The notes: generated by a model from the sequence alone, not told the origin. A stretch of DNA of 64,000 bases from Myxococcales bacterium (GCA_016703425.1 JADJCA010000015.1:124001-188000); one strand, 5' to 3'; positions 1 to 9,569 are shown, counted from the first letter of the stretch. Translations and numbers: made by a program.

Positions 1-252
1 GTGTGGTTTTGGACGCTCGCCGGGCTCACAGCCGCCGGTGGCGCGGCGTCGGTCGCGTCGGGGCTCGACACCCTCGACCAACACGCGTCGTTCGCCCGCG
101 CGCCAACCAACAGCGCCGCCGCCGCGGGCCACGATGCGCAGGCTCGGACCAACGTGCTCATCATCGGCACGGCGGCCTTCGCGGCGGTCACGGCGGCGCT
201 TGGTGTCTTCTTCGTGCGGTGGTCATCGCAAGCCTCGGTGGCGCGGCGCTGA
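1..252 (+). CDS. C-terminal end of a membrane protein (partial)
   Basis: The reading frame is open from the left edge and stops at TGA 250-252, so the gene probably begins outside the window; the GTG at base 1 need not be the start. The visible 83 residues hold a hydrophobic stretch at the start (residues 1-22), a polar loop, and a clear transmembrane helix at about residues 50-73 followed by an Arg-containing tail. From memory, C-termini of this build occur on myxobacterial envelope proteins that carry TPR or PEGA domains further upstream, but that part is not visible here. The kinase gene starts 2 bases after the stop, so the two are probably co-transcribed. Confidence 0.6.
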   Translation: MWFWTLAGLTAAGGAASVASGLDTLDQHASFARAPTNSAAAAGHDAQARTNVLIIGTAAFAAVTAALGVFFVRWSSQASVARR

Positions 253-254
253 TC

Positions 255-1877
255 ATGGAAGCAGGCCCGCGCGTCGGTGCGCTCACCACGCATCGCGATC
301 AGCTTCCGAGCTCGTCGCAATACGAGCTTCTCCTTCGCATCGCGTCCGGTGGAATGGCCACGGTCTACGTCGGACGTCGCACCGGCGCCGCCGGCTTCTC
401 CCGCGAGGTCGCCATCAAGCGCGCGCACGCGCACCTGCTCGAAGATCCTTCCTTTGCGAAGATGCTCGTCGCCGAGGCCAAGATCGCCGCGCGCATCCAC
501 CATCCCAACGTGGTCGCCGTTCAGGCCGTCGAGCTGCTCGAAGGCGAGCTGCTCCTCGTCATGGACTACGTCGAGGGCGCCGCCCTCTCCGAGCTCGCGC
601 CCCTCAGCTCCGGCGCGCCTCGCCTGCCCGCGGGCGTCGTCGCGCGCATTTTGCTCGACGCGGCGCAGGGCCTCGAAGCGGCTCACACGGCGACCGGTGA
701 ACGGGGTGAGCCGCTCGGCCTCGTTCACCGCGACGTCTCGCCGCAGAACATCCTCATCGGCATCGACGGCATCGCGCGCGTGAGCGACTTCGGCATCGCG
801 AAGACGACGGAGGGCACCGACAGTCAAGTTGGCAAGACGGCGACCGGGACGCTCAAAGGGAAGGTGGCGTACATGCCACCGGAGTACGTGGAGGGCGGCC
901 GCTTTGACGTGCGCAGCGACGTCTTCGCGCTCGGCGTGGTCGCGTGGGAAGCGTTCACCGGCACGAGGCTCTTTCGCGGAGCCAACGAGGTGGAGACGCT
1001 GAGGCACGTGCTGGCCGGCAAGGTGGTCGCGCCATCGACGGTCACGCCGTCGCTCGGAACGACCTTCGACGAGATCGTGCTTCGCTCGCTCGCCCGGTCA
1101 CCTTCGGCGCGTTGGCCGAGCGCGCGCGCGTTTGGCGACGCCATCGAGGCGGCGGCGCGCGCCGCCGGCATGCTCGCGACGGTCGGCGAGGTCGCCACCG
1201 CGGTGCGCCGGGTCGCGGGGCCGGCGCTCGCCCATCGTCGCGCCCTCATTCACAAGAGTGCGGCCCAGAGCGAGAGCTCGGTGCGCGTCGTCGGGCGCGC
1301 CGATGCCACGGGCACCCTCGACATCGACGTACCGGTGATCGTCGGCGAGCCGAGCGAGACGGCCGTTCGTGCGCCTCTCTTCACGGGCGAGGTTGGCGAG
1401 GCCTACGCTGAAGCGCCGCCGGGCGACGCGCCGGGAGTTCCGACGTTCGCCACGGGGGTTTCGTCGCGAAGCATCCCGACCAGCGAAGCCGCCGCCAAAG
1501 AGCCGCGCGGAAAGACTGCGCGGCGTGCGGCGTTAGCGACCGCTTTCTTCTTGCTCGTTGGAGCCGGACTCGGCGTTGCTAAGAAGGAGGCGCGCACCGT
1601 CGTGGCGCCCGCCGTGGCCATACCGGCGGCGCCGACGCCATCGACTTTGGCAGCGGGGGCCGCGCCGCCGCCTTCGCCCTCAACGTCCGTCGAAGCCCCC
1701 TCCGCCGAAGCACGCTCCACCGAAGCACCCATGGAGAGCGCGGTCTCCGCATCGGCGTCCGCCCTGCCGCAAGGGACGCCGCCCGTGCGGAGCGCCGCGC
1801 CGCGAGCGCGCCCGCGAACGGCACCGACACGCCCGCCCGATCGCGCCCCGCCCAATCCCTACGGCGACGGCCGCTGA
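255..1877 (+). CDS. Membrane-anchored eukaryotic-type Ser/Thr protein kinase
   Basis: A 540-residue kinase. Residues 23-300 form the catalytic domain: glycine loop IASGGMATVYVG (29-40), catalytic Lys55 in VAIKRAH, HRD loop with Asp160 (LVHRDVSPQN), DFG Asp178 and the activation-segment end MPPEY. All key residues are present, so an active Hanks-type kinase is expected, phosphorylating Ser/Thr on cytoplasmic partners. A transmembrane helix at about 420-440 is followed by an Ala/Pro-rich tail of about 100 residues, presumably periplasmic and without a recognisable sensor domain. The ATG at 255 is chosen because it follows the previous stop by 2 bases and places the glycine loop near the N-terminus; the frame also runs open upstream. 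Kinases of this class are abundant in Myxococcota. Confidence 0.93.
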   Translation: MEAGPRVGALTTHRDQLPSSSQYELLLRIASGGMATVYVGRRTGAAGFSREVAIKRAHAHLLEDPSFAKMLVAEAKIAARIHHPNVVAVQAVELLEGELLLVMDYVEGAALSELAPLSSGAPRLPAGVVARILLDAAQGLEAAHTATGERGEPLGLVHRDVSPQNILIGIDGIARVSDFGIAKTTEGTDSQVGKTATGTLKGKVAYMPPEYVEGGRFDVRSDVFALGVVAWEAFTGTRLFRGANEVETLRHVLAGKVVAPSTVTPSLGTTFDEIVLRSLARSPSARWPSARAFGDAIEAAARAAGMLATVGEVATAVRRVAGPALAHRRALIHKSAAQSESSVRVVGRADATGTLDIDVPVIVGEPSETAVRAPLFTGEVGEAYAEAPPGDAPGVPTFATGVSSRSIPTSEAAAKEPRGKTARRAALATAFFLLVGAGLGVAKKEARTVVAPAVAIPAAPTPSTLAAGAAPPPSPSTSVEAPSAEARSTEAPMESAVSASASALPQGTPPVRSAAPRARPRTAPTRPPDRAPPNPYGDGR

Positions 1878-1888
1878 CCGGCCGCCTC

Positions 1889-2854
1889 TCACATGAGGTA
1901 GGTCGCCACCGCGTCGATGTATTCCGTCGTCACAGGGCGGTTCTGGAAATCCGTGTAGTCGAGCGACAGGTTGAAGGTCGCGGGGTCGTGCGGCCGATGG
2001 GTGACGACGACGTCGTGGAGGCACCACTTCGCCCCGGAGTTGCAGCCGGTGCCGGGCACCAACACTTCGAACGCCCCGCCGAAGGCGGCGTACTTTGCGC
2101 CGAGCGCCGTGGCCGTGCTGGCGTTGGCCGAGAGGCCGCTCGCGAGCGACGGGTCCCGGGCAAAGACGAACAGGGCGCGACGCAGCTTGGCCGCGAGGCC
2201 TGCGTCGAAGCCCGATTCACCGCCGTCGAGGTTCGCGTAGACGAGCTTGCTGAGCGCCGCGTCGGCGTTCGCCGCGTCGAGTTGCTGCATGAGCTCGTGG
2301 GCGACGTACGAGCCGCTCGAGTGCGCGACGACGAGGATGAAAGACGCCCCGGGCGTCAGCGCCGCGAGGTGCGCGCGCAGGCCCGAGTTGCCGATCTCCT
2401 TGGAGGTGTAACTCGCATCCTTCGGCCCCTGCGCCGCGTAGACGTGGCCGACACCGCGCACGCCAAGCGATGCGCGCACGAGCTCGCGCGCCCAAGCCTC
2501 GGTCCAGGAGAGCTCGGCGGTGTAGCCGCCGTAGACCACCAGCACGGCGTTGCCAACGCCGACGCGTTGGTAGGAGACGCCCAATCCCACGCTCACGGGC
2601 GGCGCAAGCGCGGCATCCGGCGTGGCAAGCGCGTCGGCCTCGGCATCGACCGCGGCGGCCCCGTCCGGCGGCGCGGCCGATTGCACGTCCGGCGACGCGT
2701 CCACGTCGCTCGCCGAGGCAAGCGGCGACGCGTCGGTCTCGTGCGGTCCGCAGCCGAAAGGCGCCGCTGTCCCGGCGGTCACGAGCAGGAGACAGCCTAC
2801 GAGCGCACGCACGACGTTCAGGTAGCGCGAAAACGCCGCAGGGCAAGCGTGCAA
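1889..2854 (-). CDS. Alpha/beta-hydrolase-like lipoprotein
   Basis: 321 residues. The N-terminus has a hydrophobic signal with a possible lipobox ending at Cys35, then an Ala/Asp/Pro-rich linker to about residue 85. The remainder looks like an alpha/beta hydrolase. VVAHSSGSYVA fits a nucleophile elbow (G/A-x-S-x-G type) with the serine in SSGS, preceded by a hydrophobic strand. Candidate acid and base residues lie downstream (HDVVVTH near the C-terminus), but I cannot assign the triad with certainty. Likely an outer-membrane-anchored hydrolase with unknown substrate. It converges on the kinase gene with only 11 bases between the stops. It diverges from the damaged LamG-like gene. Confidence 0.75.
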   Translation of the reverse strand: MHACPAAFSRYLNVVRALVGCLLLVTAGTAAPFGCGPHETDASPLASASDVDASPDVQSAAPPDGAAAVDAEADALATPDAALAPPVSVGLGVSYQRVGVGNAVLVVYGGYTAELSWTEAWARELVRASLGVRGVGHVYAAQGPKDASYTSKEIGNSGLRAHLAALTPGASFILVVAHSSGSYVAHELMQQLDAANADAALSKLVYANLDGGESGFDAGLAAKLRRALFVFARDPSLASGLSANASTATALGAKYAAFGGAFEVLVPGTGCNSGAKWCLHDVVVTHRPHDPATFNLSLDYTDFQNRPVTTEYIDAVATYLM

Positions 2855-2867
2855 GCTGAAGGCCGCT

Positions 2868-3199
2868 ATGCTGGAGACCGTGCAGGCCCTCCGCTACCGT
2901 TACGCCCTTGGCGAGGTTTTCGGCGACAGCGGCGTCGACGCGGCCGCCTACCTGGCCCAAACGGCGGACGACGCCGGCAACCTGCTGGTGCCGTTTCGCG
3001 CTGAGAAGGCGCCGCCGACATTCGCGCTCGCGCCCAACTATCGGCCGCTCGCGACGCTCCGGCTGGGCGGTGTGCTCGCCACGGCGCCGCTAGGCGAGAT
3101 GGACGACTCGCCGTGTGGGATCGGGTCCTCTCGTTCGAGGAGATCGCCGAGCTCTACAAGCGAAACGTGTCGATTGGTGTAGCCTGCAAACTGCCCTGA
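2868..3199 (+). pseudogene. LamG/concanavalin-like fragment with a frameshift
   Basis: The frame from ATG 2868 reads sensibly up to a GEMDD motif at about 3096-3107 and then becomes low-complexity Ser/Arg. The sense continues one frame over, where 3113-3199 encodes VWDRVLSFEEIAELYKR and a TGA at 3197-3199. Joined, GEMDD-x-A-VWDRVLSFEEIAELY is the typical last strand of a LamG/concanavalin-A-like domain. A single missing base near 3107-3108 explains the switch. The N-terminal 70 residues are too short for a whole LamG domain and carry no signal peptide. This is therefore either a damaged remnant or a gene with a sequencing error whose 5' part is lost. Confidence 0.5.
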
Positions 3200-3214
3200 G
3201 CGCACCGCGGTGGT

Positions 3215-4117
3215 CTACAGCGCCAGCCAGCCGCCGAGGCCAGCCGAGAGGCCGACGCGAAACACCGAGAGGTCATCGGTGCGCGTGCTGGAGCTCGCCG
3301 CCTGCGAGAACTCGGTGGAGTGTGCGCCCGAGATCGGCAAGTTCGCGATGCCGCCCGCGTGCACGAAGAGCCCGTCGATGGGGCTCCAGACGACCTGCGG
3401 ATCGAGGTCGAGTGAAAACAGCGTGTCGGTGTCGACGGTCGTCGAGATGGCCGAGGCTTCGTTGCTCTGCTCGGTCTTCGTTCGCATCGAGTAGAAGGCC
3501 ACACCGGCGCGAGGCCAAAAGGCGAAGCGGGGCGAGAGCGGAAGCACGTAGCCCACGCGCGGCGCGAAGCCCAAGACCGTCATCTCGGGAGAGTTGTGCT
3601 TTCGAGAGGTCGTCCCCCCGTTTTGCGTTCGGTCTTCGCTGTGGCTGCCGCCGAGGCCAAACGCGAGCGGGAGCGCCGTGCCGACGGTGAGATGATCGAC
3701 GACGGCGTAGTCGACGGCGAGGCGTGGCACTGTGTGCATCGACGCGAGGCCCGGCTCACGACCAACGAAGAACGCAAACGACGCTCCGCGGTCGGAGATC
3801 TTCGTCTCCGTGGCGCCTTGCGACATCGTGACCGACTGCGTGGTGTAGCTCACGAGCGGCATCAAGCGATCGGCCGTCACGAAGAGCTGGCCTTGTTTCC
3901 CGAAGCCCACCGGCGGTGACAACGCCACCGGGGCCTGCGGGGCCGAGGCCGCCACAAAAGGCGTGGCCGACGCCGGGCGCACCGGCAACGTGCTCAGGTC
4001 GACCGGCTCTGGCTCCTCGGCGTGGGCCGGGCGGCCCGCCAGCAACACGAGAAGCGTGGCGCTCGCCGCCTTGCCCGAGAAAGCGCTGCGTGCCTTCACG
4101 ACGTTCACAACCTTCAC
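3215..4117 (-). CDS. Putative outer-membrane beta-barrel protein
   Basis: 300 residues. It starts MKVVNVVKARS, has a hydrophobic signal region with a signal peptidase I-like site (AHAEE, about residue 33), and then a short Pro/Ala linker. The rest shows alternating aromatic and hydrophobic strands (for example QGQLFVTADRLMPLV, APRVGYVLPLSPRFAFWPRAGVAFY) and ends in a strand-like AGLGGWLAL. This is the usual look of a small outer-membrane beta barrel. No catalytic motif or named family could be assigned. It stands 36 bases before the end of the next minus-strand gene, so it may be co-transcribed with the dimethylformamidase-like lipoprotein upstream. Confidence 0.7.
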   Translation of the reverse strand: MKVVNVVKARSAFSGKAASATLLVLLAGRPAHAEEPEPVDLSTLPVRPASATPFVAASAPQAPVALSPPVGFGKQGQLFVTADRLMPLVSYTTQSVTMSQGATETKISDRGASFAFFVGREPGLASMHTVPRLAVDYAVVDHLTVGTALPLAFGLGGSHSEDRTQNGGTTSRKHNSPEMTVLGFAPRVGYVLPLSPRFAFWPRAGVAFYSMRTKTEQSNEASAISTTVDTDTLFSLDLDPQVVWSPIDGLFVHAGGIANLPISGAHSTEFSQAASSSTRTDDLSVFRVGLSAGLGGWLAL

Positions 4118-4153
4118 GTTACGGCGACGGTGGCCGACGGCTCAAGGCTTCCC

Positions 4154-7100
4154 TCACTTTGCGAAGAAGAAGTCATCGACGATGGCCTCGCCGGGTGCGG
4201 TCTCGACCTGATACGTCCCGCCCTCGACCTCCGCGCGAGCGGCAGTCACGGGAATGGGCCGTGCCGCGCGCCGGCGCTCGATCCAGCTCGAACCGTTGGT
4301 GCTCGTCTCCCAAACGATCTCATCGGGCCCGGCTTCGTGGCGAATGCGGACGTGCCGATGCGTCGTGGGATCGAACGTCAGACTCGTCGACGACGTCACC
4401 GAGTTCGTGTCCTTCGCTTGGAAGAAGATCTTCCCCGCCGACACGGCCACGCGCACATACCCGACGCCTTGCGGCACGACGGCGAGGGACACGCTGCCTT
4501 CGGCAGACGTGTTCGGCGCGGCGAGGACCGTGAGCCCAGAGGCGCCGCCGGTCCAGTCGATCTCGCGCGTCGTGGCGAAGCCCGCGTGGTGTTGGCCGGC
4601 GACGCCCCCTCGTGGCCGCAGATGCAGCGCACCTCCGTGGACGAAGATCGGAATGAGCCGATCGAAGCCGCCCTCGTGGATGGCGTCGGGCGTGAGCACC
4701 TCGGGATCGCGCTGCGTGGCGAAGTCTTCGCGAACGCCCGTCGTCTCCACGTGCAGGTCGTCGAAGAGGGCCTGCCCCGGCGCGGCCTCTGCCTGGTACG
4801 TGCCGGCCTCGAGCTCGATGTACGCGGCGCGGAGCTCGATGGGCGAGACGCTTCGCCGAACGGTCCACGCGCTCGCGTCGGGGCTCGTCTCAAAGCGAAT
4901 CTGGTTGGCGACGCAGTCGTGCCGAAGGCGAAGGTGCCGATGCTGGACGGCGTCGTAGGCGATCTGCGTCGTCGAAGGCGTCCCGGTGTTGACACCCATC
5001 ACGAGGGCGCCGCTCTCGACGGTCATGCGAAGCCAATGCGAGGGGTCGACGACGACGGCGAAGGTCGTGTCGGCGGAGGAGGCGCTGCTCGTCGCTTGCA
5101 CCAACTCGACCTTCGCCGAGCCGCAGATCATCGCGTACGTTCGCGCCGACACGACGCCGCCATGATGGAGACCCGAGACGCCCGCGCGTGGCGTGATGCT
5201 GAGACGACCGGCGGCCGTTGCCACCGTGACGAGCGGATCGAACGCCGCGTAGCCCTCGTTGATGGTGCGGAGCGACCACCGGTCGAGGTCGATGGTGCCG
5301 CCGAAGGAGTCATCCAACAGCACCGGTGAGCGGTCGACGCCGGGCCGGGGGAGCGCGAGCCGATCGAGGATGTTGCGCGTCATTTGCTGCGCCACCGCCG
5401 ACGCGACGTTGGGCTGCGTCACGCCCGGCAAGCGTTGGTCGTCGAGGCCCCAGGGGAACTGAATGCTCCCGGCGGCGAAGGTCTCGGCGTGGCTGGGAAG
5501 GTGGCGAACGGCCATCTCCGAGTTGCCGCTCGTGGCGCGCGGCGTAGTCCAAGGCGAGCGTGTCACGGGCCTGACGCCCGGGAGCGGTGGCTCACCGACG
5601 CCATCGACCTCGTAGCCGACGAGGCCCGTCAGGTGGGAGCCCTTGACGAGCCCAGTGCCCGCGAAGAGCCAGCTCGAGGCGCCTTCGACGACGAGGTCCG
5701 CGTTGATGTCGTAGTCCTGAAACGCGACTCCAGCGAGGCCGGCCTCGCTGCGCGCCAACGTCCCGCTGCCGAACCGGACCGTCGTCTGGTGAGCATCCGC
5801 GGTGCCAAAGAACGGATCAGTGACGGTGTCCTTGAAGCACGTGAGTGTTGCGTTGGGTGCGCCGCCCTTGGCGGCCCCGAGGCGCGCCTGCCAGTAGCTC
5901 ACGTTGCCGGAGAAAAACGCGAGGCTCGTGCCGTCGTGATCGCGTGCAAACTCCACGTGATTGCGCATCTCGTGGGTCCAATATTCGTCGTGCCCCACGG
6001 ACAGGAACACGCGATGTTTCGCGACGAGCGCCGCGTCGCGGTGTACGTCGATGTTCGTCACGTAGCTCACGTCGTACCCCTCACGCTCCAAGAAGCGAAT
6101 CATCGGGTACTCCCAGCCGGTGGGCCCCGTGTGGGACGCGCCTTGGAGGTTGGTGATGAGCTCGCCGGCGCCGACGCCGACGGCCGCCTCGGGGTTTTCG
6201 CCGAGCGCGTAGGGGCGAAGGAACGAGACCCTCGACGCGCGCGTGCCGCCTTGGCTGTTGAAGTCGTAGAGCGATTTCCCGCCCCAGTTGTTGTAGGCCT
6301 GAAAGGTCGTGACGCTGGACTGGAAGAGGTATTTCGACGCCCGCGTGTCGTCGCGAACCACGAACGGCACGTAGCTCTGCTTGCCCGTGTCTTTCGTCGT
6401 GAGCTTGATGACGTATTGGCCCGTCACCCAATTGGCGGGCACATTGACCGTGGTGGGTGACACCCAGTTGCACTCCACGAGGCCGTCGGCGTCGGGCGAC
6501 GGCGTCGCTTGCACGTGCCCATCGAGCTCGACCGGGGCCGTCATCGCGCGGCCGCCCTGGCCGCCGTAATAGCCGAGGCGGTACACGCTCATCGTGTACT
6601 TGGCCGAGGCCGTGTTCACGTAGAGCGACAACGACTCGCCCGCCGCGAGGCTCGTGGTCGACGCGTACCCTTCGATCTCACGCGCCTTGGCGGGCGTCGT
6701 CAGCATCCACTCGGTGGTGCCCGGCTGCTGGTTTTCGCCGTCGATGGGGTTCTTCGGCGGCCCGGCGTCAATCGCGGCGCCATCGCTCGCGCTGCCATCC
6801 GAAGTGCCGCTGCCGTCGCTCGTCGTCGCGCCGTCGTTCCCGCTTCCGTCGAGGCCGAGCGAAGCATCGCCGCTCGTGCTGCCGTCGCCACCGGCGGAGC
6901 CGTCGTCCGAGCCGCCGTCCCCCAAAGCGCTCCCGTCACCTCCGCCGCTCCCGTCGTCTGCTCCGTCGCCGACGTCGCCATCGACACTCGCACCGCCGTC
7001 GTCTTGGCCCTGGTGCCCATCGCCGCTTGACGAGCCGTCGCCAGGGGCGCCATCGCCGGTCCCGACGCCTCCGTCGGGGAGAGCGCCGGCGCCCACCCCT

Positions 7101-7195
7101 TGCGCGTCGCCGCCGCAAGCAGCGAAAGCGCCGCCAGCGGCGACCAAGATCCAGGCGAGCGCGAAGAGAGGCCTTCGGCGCTGCGCGACCGTCAT
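4154..7195 (-). CDS. Lipoprotein with N,N-dimethylformamidase-beta-like domain
   Basis: 1013 residues from the ATG at 7195, chosen because a signal peptide with lipobox (AFAAC, Cys27) follows directly; the frame is open further upstream. Residues 37-145 are an Asp/Gly/Ser linker with about 30 acidic residues. From about 150 to 600 the sequence resembles the large (beta) subunit of N,N-dimethylformamidase and its uncharacterised relatives: YRLGYYGGQGGR, FQAYNNWGGKSLYDFNS, and VGHDEYWTHEMRNHVE with SGNVSYWQ. Two tandem C-terminal beta-domains follow (about 625-810 and 815-1013), each with a DDSFGG/REDFAT-like opening, a HRH(L/V)R(L/I)RH strand and a final xxxDDLHVE/VDDFFFAK. Known homologues hydrolyse formamides, but an exported lipoprotein form has no established substrate. 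Confidence 0.85.
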   Translation of the reverse strand: MTVAQRRRPLFALAWILVAAGGAFAACGGDAQGVGAGALPDGGVGTGDGAPGDGSSSGDGHQGQDDGGASVDGDVGDGADDGSGGGDGSALGDGGSDDGSAGGDGSTSGDASLGLDGSGNDGATTSDGSGTSDGSASDGAAIDAGPPKNPIDGENQQPGTTEWMLTTPAKAREIEGYASTTSLAAGESLSLYVNTASAKYTMSVYRLGYYGGQGGRAMTAPVELDGHVQATPSPDADGLVECNWVSPTTVNVPANWVTGQYVIKLTTKDTGKQSYVPFVVRDDTRASKYLFQSSVTTFQAYNNWGGKSLYDFNSQGGTRASRVSFLRPYALGENPEAAVGVGAGELITNLQGASHTGPTGWEYPMIRFLEREGYDVSYVTNIDVHRDAALVAKHRVFLSVGHDEYWTHEMRNHVEFARDHDGTSLAFFSGNVSYWQARLGAAKGGAPNATLTCFKDTVTDPFFGTADAHQTTVRFGSGTLARSEAGLAGVAFQDYDINADLVVEGASSWLFAGTGLVKGSHLTGLVGYEVDGVGEPPLPGVRPVTRSPWTTPRATSGNSEMAVRHLPSHAETFAAGSIQFPWGLDDQRLPGVTQPNVASAVAQQMTRNILDRLALPRPGVDRSPVLLDDSFGGTIDLDRWSLRTINEGYAAFDPLVTVATAAGRLSITPRAGVSGLHHGGVVSARTYAMICGSAKVELVQATSSASSADTTFAVVVDPSHWLRMTVESGALVMGVNTGTPSTTQIAYDAVQHRHLRLRHDCVANQIRFETSPDASAWTVRRSVSPIELRAAYIELEAGTYQAEAAPGQALFDDLHVETTGVREDFATQRDPEVLTPDAIHEGGFDRLIPIFVHGGALHLRPRGGVAGQHHAGFATTREIDWTGGASGLTVLAAPNTSAEGSVSLAVVPQGVGYVRVAVSAGKIFFQAKDTNSVTSSTSLTFDPTTHRHVRIRHEAGPDEIVWETSTNGSSWIERRRAARPIPVTAARAEVEGGTYQVETAPGEAIVDDFFFAK

Positions 7196-7295
7196 GAGCG
7201 TCGGCACCGAAACATCGTAAATCACCGTCGCCGGCGGCGCCCGGCCGATTTCGCGTGAGTTGCTCGCCGCGTGCGAGGGCGTGTAAGCATGAGAT

Positions 7296-8630
7296 GTGTG
7301 CACAGTACGCCTGGTCGCGGCCTCGTTCGCGCTGGCGACGAGCCTCATGGCAGGCGAGGCGCTGTCGCGCGATGCCATTTGCCGAGCCGACGCGGCCGCG
7401 AGCGTTGAGCTCCTCGCCACACGGGACGCCACCCTCGCCGCGGCGCAGGCGCTTGTGTCGCCCTTCGACCGACCGCGGGGTCGAGCTCTCTTCCTCGCCA
7501 TGTTGGCGCGTGATCCCGACGACGACGACGCGGCCATCGGTCTTTCGCGCCTCGACGGATGGGACGGCTGCCTCGCGCTCGCCGAGCGCGGCTATCGCAG
7601 CGTCCTCGCGCGCAGCAAGAATCACGTCGAGGCGCGCGCCGGACTCATCGACGTGCTCATGTGGCAACGGCGCTGGGACGACGCGGCGCACGAGGCCGAC
7701 GACGGGCTCGAGCGGATGCCCATCGCGCCGGAGCTCTTGGCGCGCCGAGCCCGCATCGCTTACCTCCGCGGCGACGTGAGCGCCGCACGGCGCGATCTGA
7801 CGGAGGCCGAGCGCGTCTCGCCCGTCGATCCGGAGATCCGTGCCGCGCGCGCGCGAACCTACGTCGGGCAAGCGCGCCTCGGCCAGCGCCTTCAGGTCTT
7901 CCCTTCCGGGTATGACGACGTCGCGACGACCGACGCATCGGCCATGCAGCGCTATCGACGTATGCGCTTCGAGCTGGGCATGACCGTCGTAAACCGTCAG
8001 GGCGCGGAGCGACCGACGCGCACAGGCCTTCGTCGCACGAACATCGTCGATGGTCGCCCGACGGCGGGCGTCTACGTGCACCTCAAGAACGGCGGCTTCG
8101 TCGGAGGCAGCGCGGGCTTCAGCACCCCTGCCCTGTCGCTGCCGCAATACGCCTTCGACGCCACCTTCATGACGCCCATCACCGATCGCCTCTCGGGGCA
8201 GCTCACGGCAGCTTTTTGGCAATACCGCGACGATCGCGACGTCGTCGTCGTTTCGCCGGCGCTCACGTTCGCGCTCACGGAAGACGTCGACCTCACGGGC
8301 CGCTATTGGAGCACGTCGGTCATGGTGCATCGCGAGGCCACGACGGACTTCGAGATGGTTCACTCGCTGGGACTTCGAGCCGCATGGCGCCTCGACGAGC
8401 AGATCACCGTCGGCCTCGACTACACGTACGGCATCCAGCTCGAGCGCTTGCCCGGCGTCGCGGACCTCCTCGATCTTCGCAGCCACATCGTGACGGCCTC
8501 GGGCCGCGTGATGCTCAGCCCGCGCTTCGGCGTCGACGCGGCGCTGTCGATCGAGAGGCGCGAGAGCCTGAAGTCCGGCGCGAGCGTCGTGGGGCCGGCC
8601 GCCGAGGCGGGCGTCTTCGCGCGGTGGTGA
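7296..8630 (+). CDS. TPR protein with YaiO-like outer-membrane barrel
   Basis: 444 residues from GTG 7296, which gives a signal peptide (VRLVAASFALATSLMAGEALS). Residues 30-205 are helical with TPR-like periodicity (for example AIGLSRL, ALAERGYRSVLARSKNHVEARAGLIDVL). From about 215 to the end the protein consists of alternating strands rich in aromatic residues and ending in VFARW, a terminal aromatic strand as in outer-membrane barrels. The TPR-plus-barrel order matches the YaiO family. Probably located in the outer membrane with the TPR part in the periplasm. It diverges from the large lipoprotein at 7195 with about 100 bases between them. Confidence 0.75.
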   Translation: MCTVRLVAASFALATSLMAGEALSRDAICRADAAASVELLATRDATLAAAQALVSPFDRPRGRALFLAMLARDPDDDDAAIGLSRLDGWDGCLALAERGYRSVLARSKNHVEARAGLIDVLMWQRRWDDAAHEADDGLERMPIAPELLARRARIAYLRGDVSAARRDLTEAERVSPVDPEIRAARARTYVGQARLGQRLQVFPSGYDDVATTDASAMQRYRRMRFELGMTVVNRQGAERPTRTGLRRTNIVDGRPTAGVYVHLKNGGFVGGSAGFSTPALSLPQYAFDATFMTPITDRLSGQLTAAFWQYRDDRDVVVVSPALTFALTEDVDLTGRYWSTSVMVHREATTDFEMVHSLGLRAAWRLDEQITVGLDYTYGIQLERLPGVADLLDLRSHIVTASGRVMLSPRFGVDAALSIERRESLKSGASVVGPAAEAGVFARW

Positions 8631-8668
8631 GCCTAGGCCCCCGTGGGGCTTGCTGGTATCAAGGAGCG

Positions 8669-9475
8669 GTGAGGACGCGCTCGACCTTCGCGCCCGTCTT
8701 GCTGCTGTTCGTCGCCTCTTGCCAGCTCCTCTTGCGGGAGGACGCCGGCGGGAACGCGACGCCGCAAGACGCCGGGGCGCTCATTGACGGGGCGGCAGGC
8801 CGTTCGTTCTGCGCCGCGCGCGCGCGCGATGGCGTCTTTTGCCAAGACTTCGATGGCGACGCCGCAGCGCCGACATTTGGCTTCAATGCAACAGTTGGCG
8901 CGGGCGCGACGGGCGAGCTCGACGCCCAGAACTATGTTTCCCCGCCCTTTGCCCTGGCATGGCGCGCCGGTGTCGCGGACGCCGGCGGCTTGAGCATCGG
9001 CCTCGAGCGTTTCATCAAGGTGCCCTCGACCAGCCCCCTCCATCTCGAGGTTCGCGTTTCGATGGACAGCGGCCTGCTCAACCAGGTCGGCTACACGTCG
9101 CTCGCGCGTATCGTGCTGACCTCAAACAGGCCTCGCCACATCGTCTACCTGTTCACGGCGCGCCCGGCCGCGGGGGAGTCCGCCCAGTTGAGGCTCGGTG
9201 AGGAGGTGCCGCGCGTCGATGGCGGCGTCGCGTACCCGCCGACCCATTCGCTCGTCGTGCCCAGGGCTGGGACCTGGCTGCACGTTGCGCTCGACCTCGT
9301 GGACCACGCGGTGACCGTTGCGATCGACGGTAACACCCTCGTCGACAAGAAGCCCCTCGTCGACAAGGGACGGGAGGAGAGCGTCTCGCTCCAGCTCGGC
9401 CTTCTCGAACTCGACGCGCCAACGTCCGGCGTGAGCGTCACCGTCGATGACGTCCTCTTCGGCCCCACGATGTGA
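8669..9475 (+). CDS. Lipoprotein with a concanavalin-like fold
   Basis: 268 residues from GTG 8669. This start is fixed by AAGGAG at 8661-8666 and by the signal peptide it opens, with lipobox FVASC (Cys16). After a short Asp/Ala/Gly linker there is a CQDFDGD motif and a sandwich-like series of beta-strands ending GVSVTVDDVLFGP, the closing strand typical of LamG-like lipoproteins in this phylum. LHVALDLVDHAVTVAIDG also fits a lectin-like strand pattern. Ligand and partner are unknown. It follows the YaiO-like gene by 38 bases in the same direction. Confidence 0.7.
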   Translation: MRTRSTFAPVLLLFVASCQLLLREDAGGNATPQDAGALIDGAAGRSFCAARARDGVFCQDFDGDAAAPTFGFNATVGAGATGELDAQNYVSPPFALAWRAGVADAGGLSIGLERFIKVPSTSPLHLEVRVSMDSGLLNQVGYTSLARIVLTSNRPRHIVYLFTARPAAGESAQLRLGEEVPRVDGGVAYPPTHSLVVPRAGTWLHVALDLVDHAVTVAIDGNTLVDKKPLVDKGREESVSLQLGLLELDAPTSGVSVTVDDVLFGPTM

Positions 9476-9569
9476 GGGCGCAGCCGTCGCGCTGAGGCGA
9501 TGCTAAGCGGACGCTCCCGTCGCGCGGCTTCGCGCCGCGCTGATGATGGCCGGGTTTCGCGGCATGTCG

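Noticed and set aside
4022..5329. Long plus-strand open frame opposite the dimethylformamidase-like gene
   Set aside because: Arg/Gly/Ala-rich shadow of a high-GC gene on the other strand; no motif, no signal and no good start.
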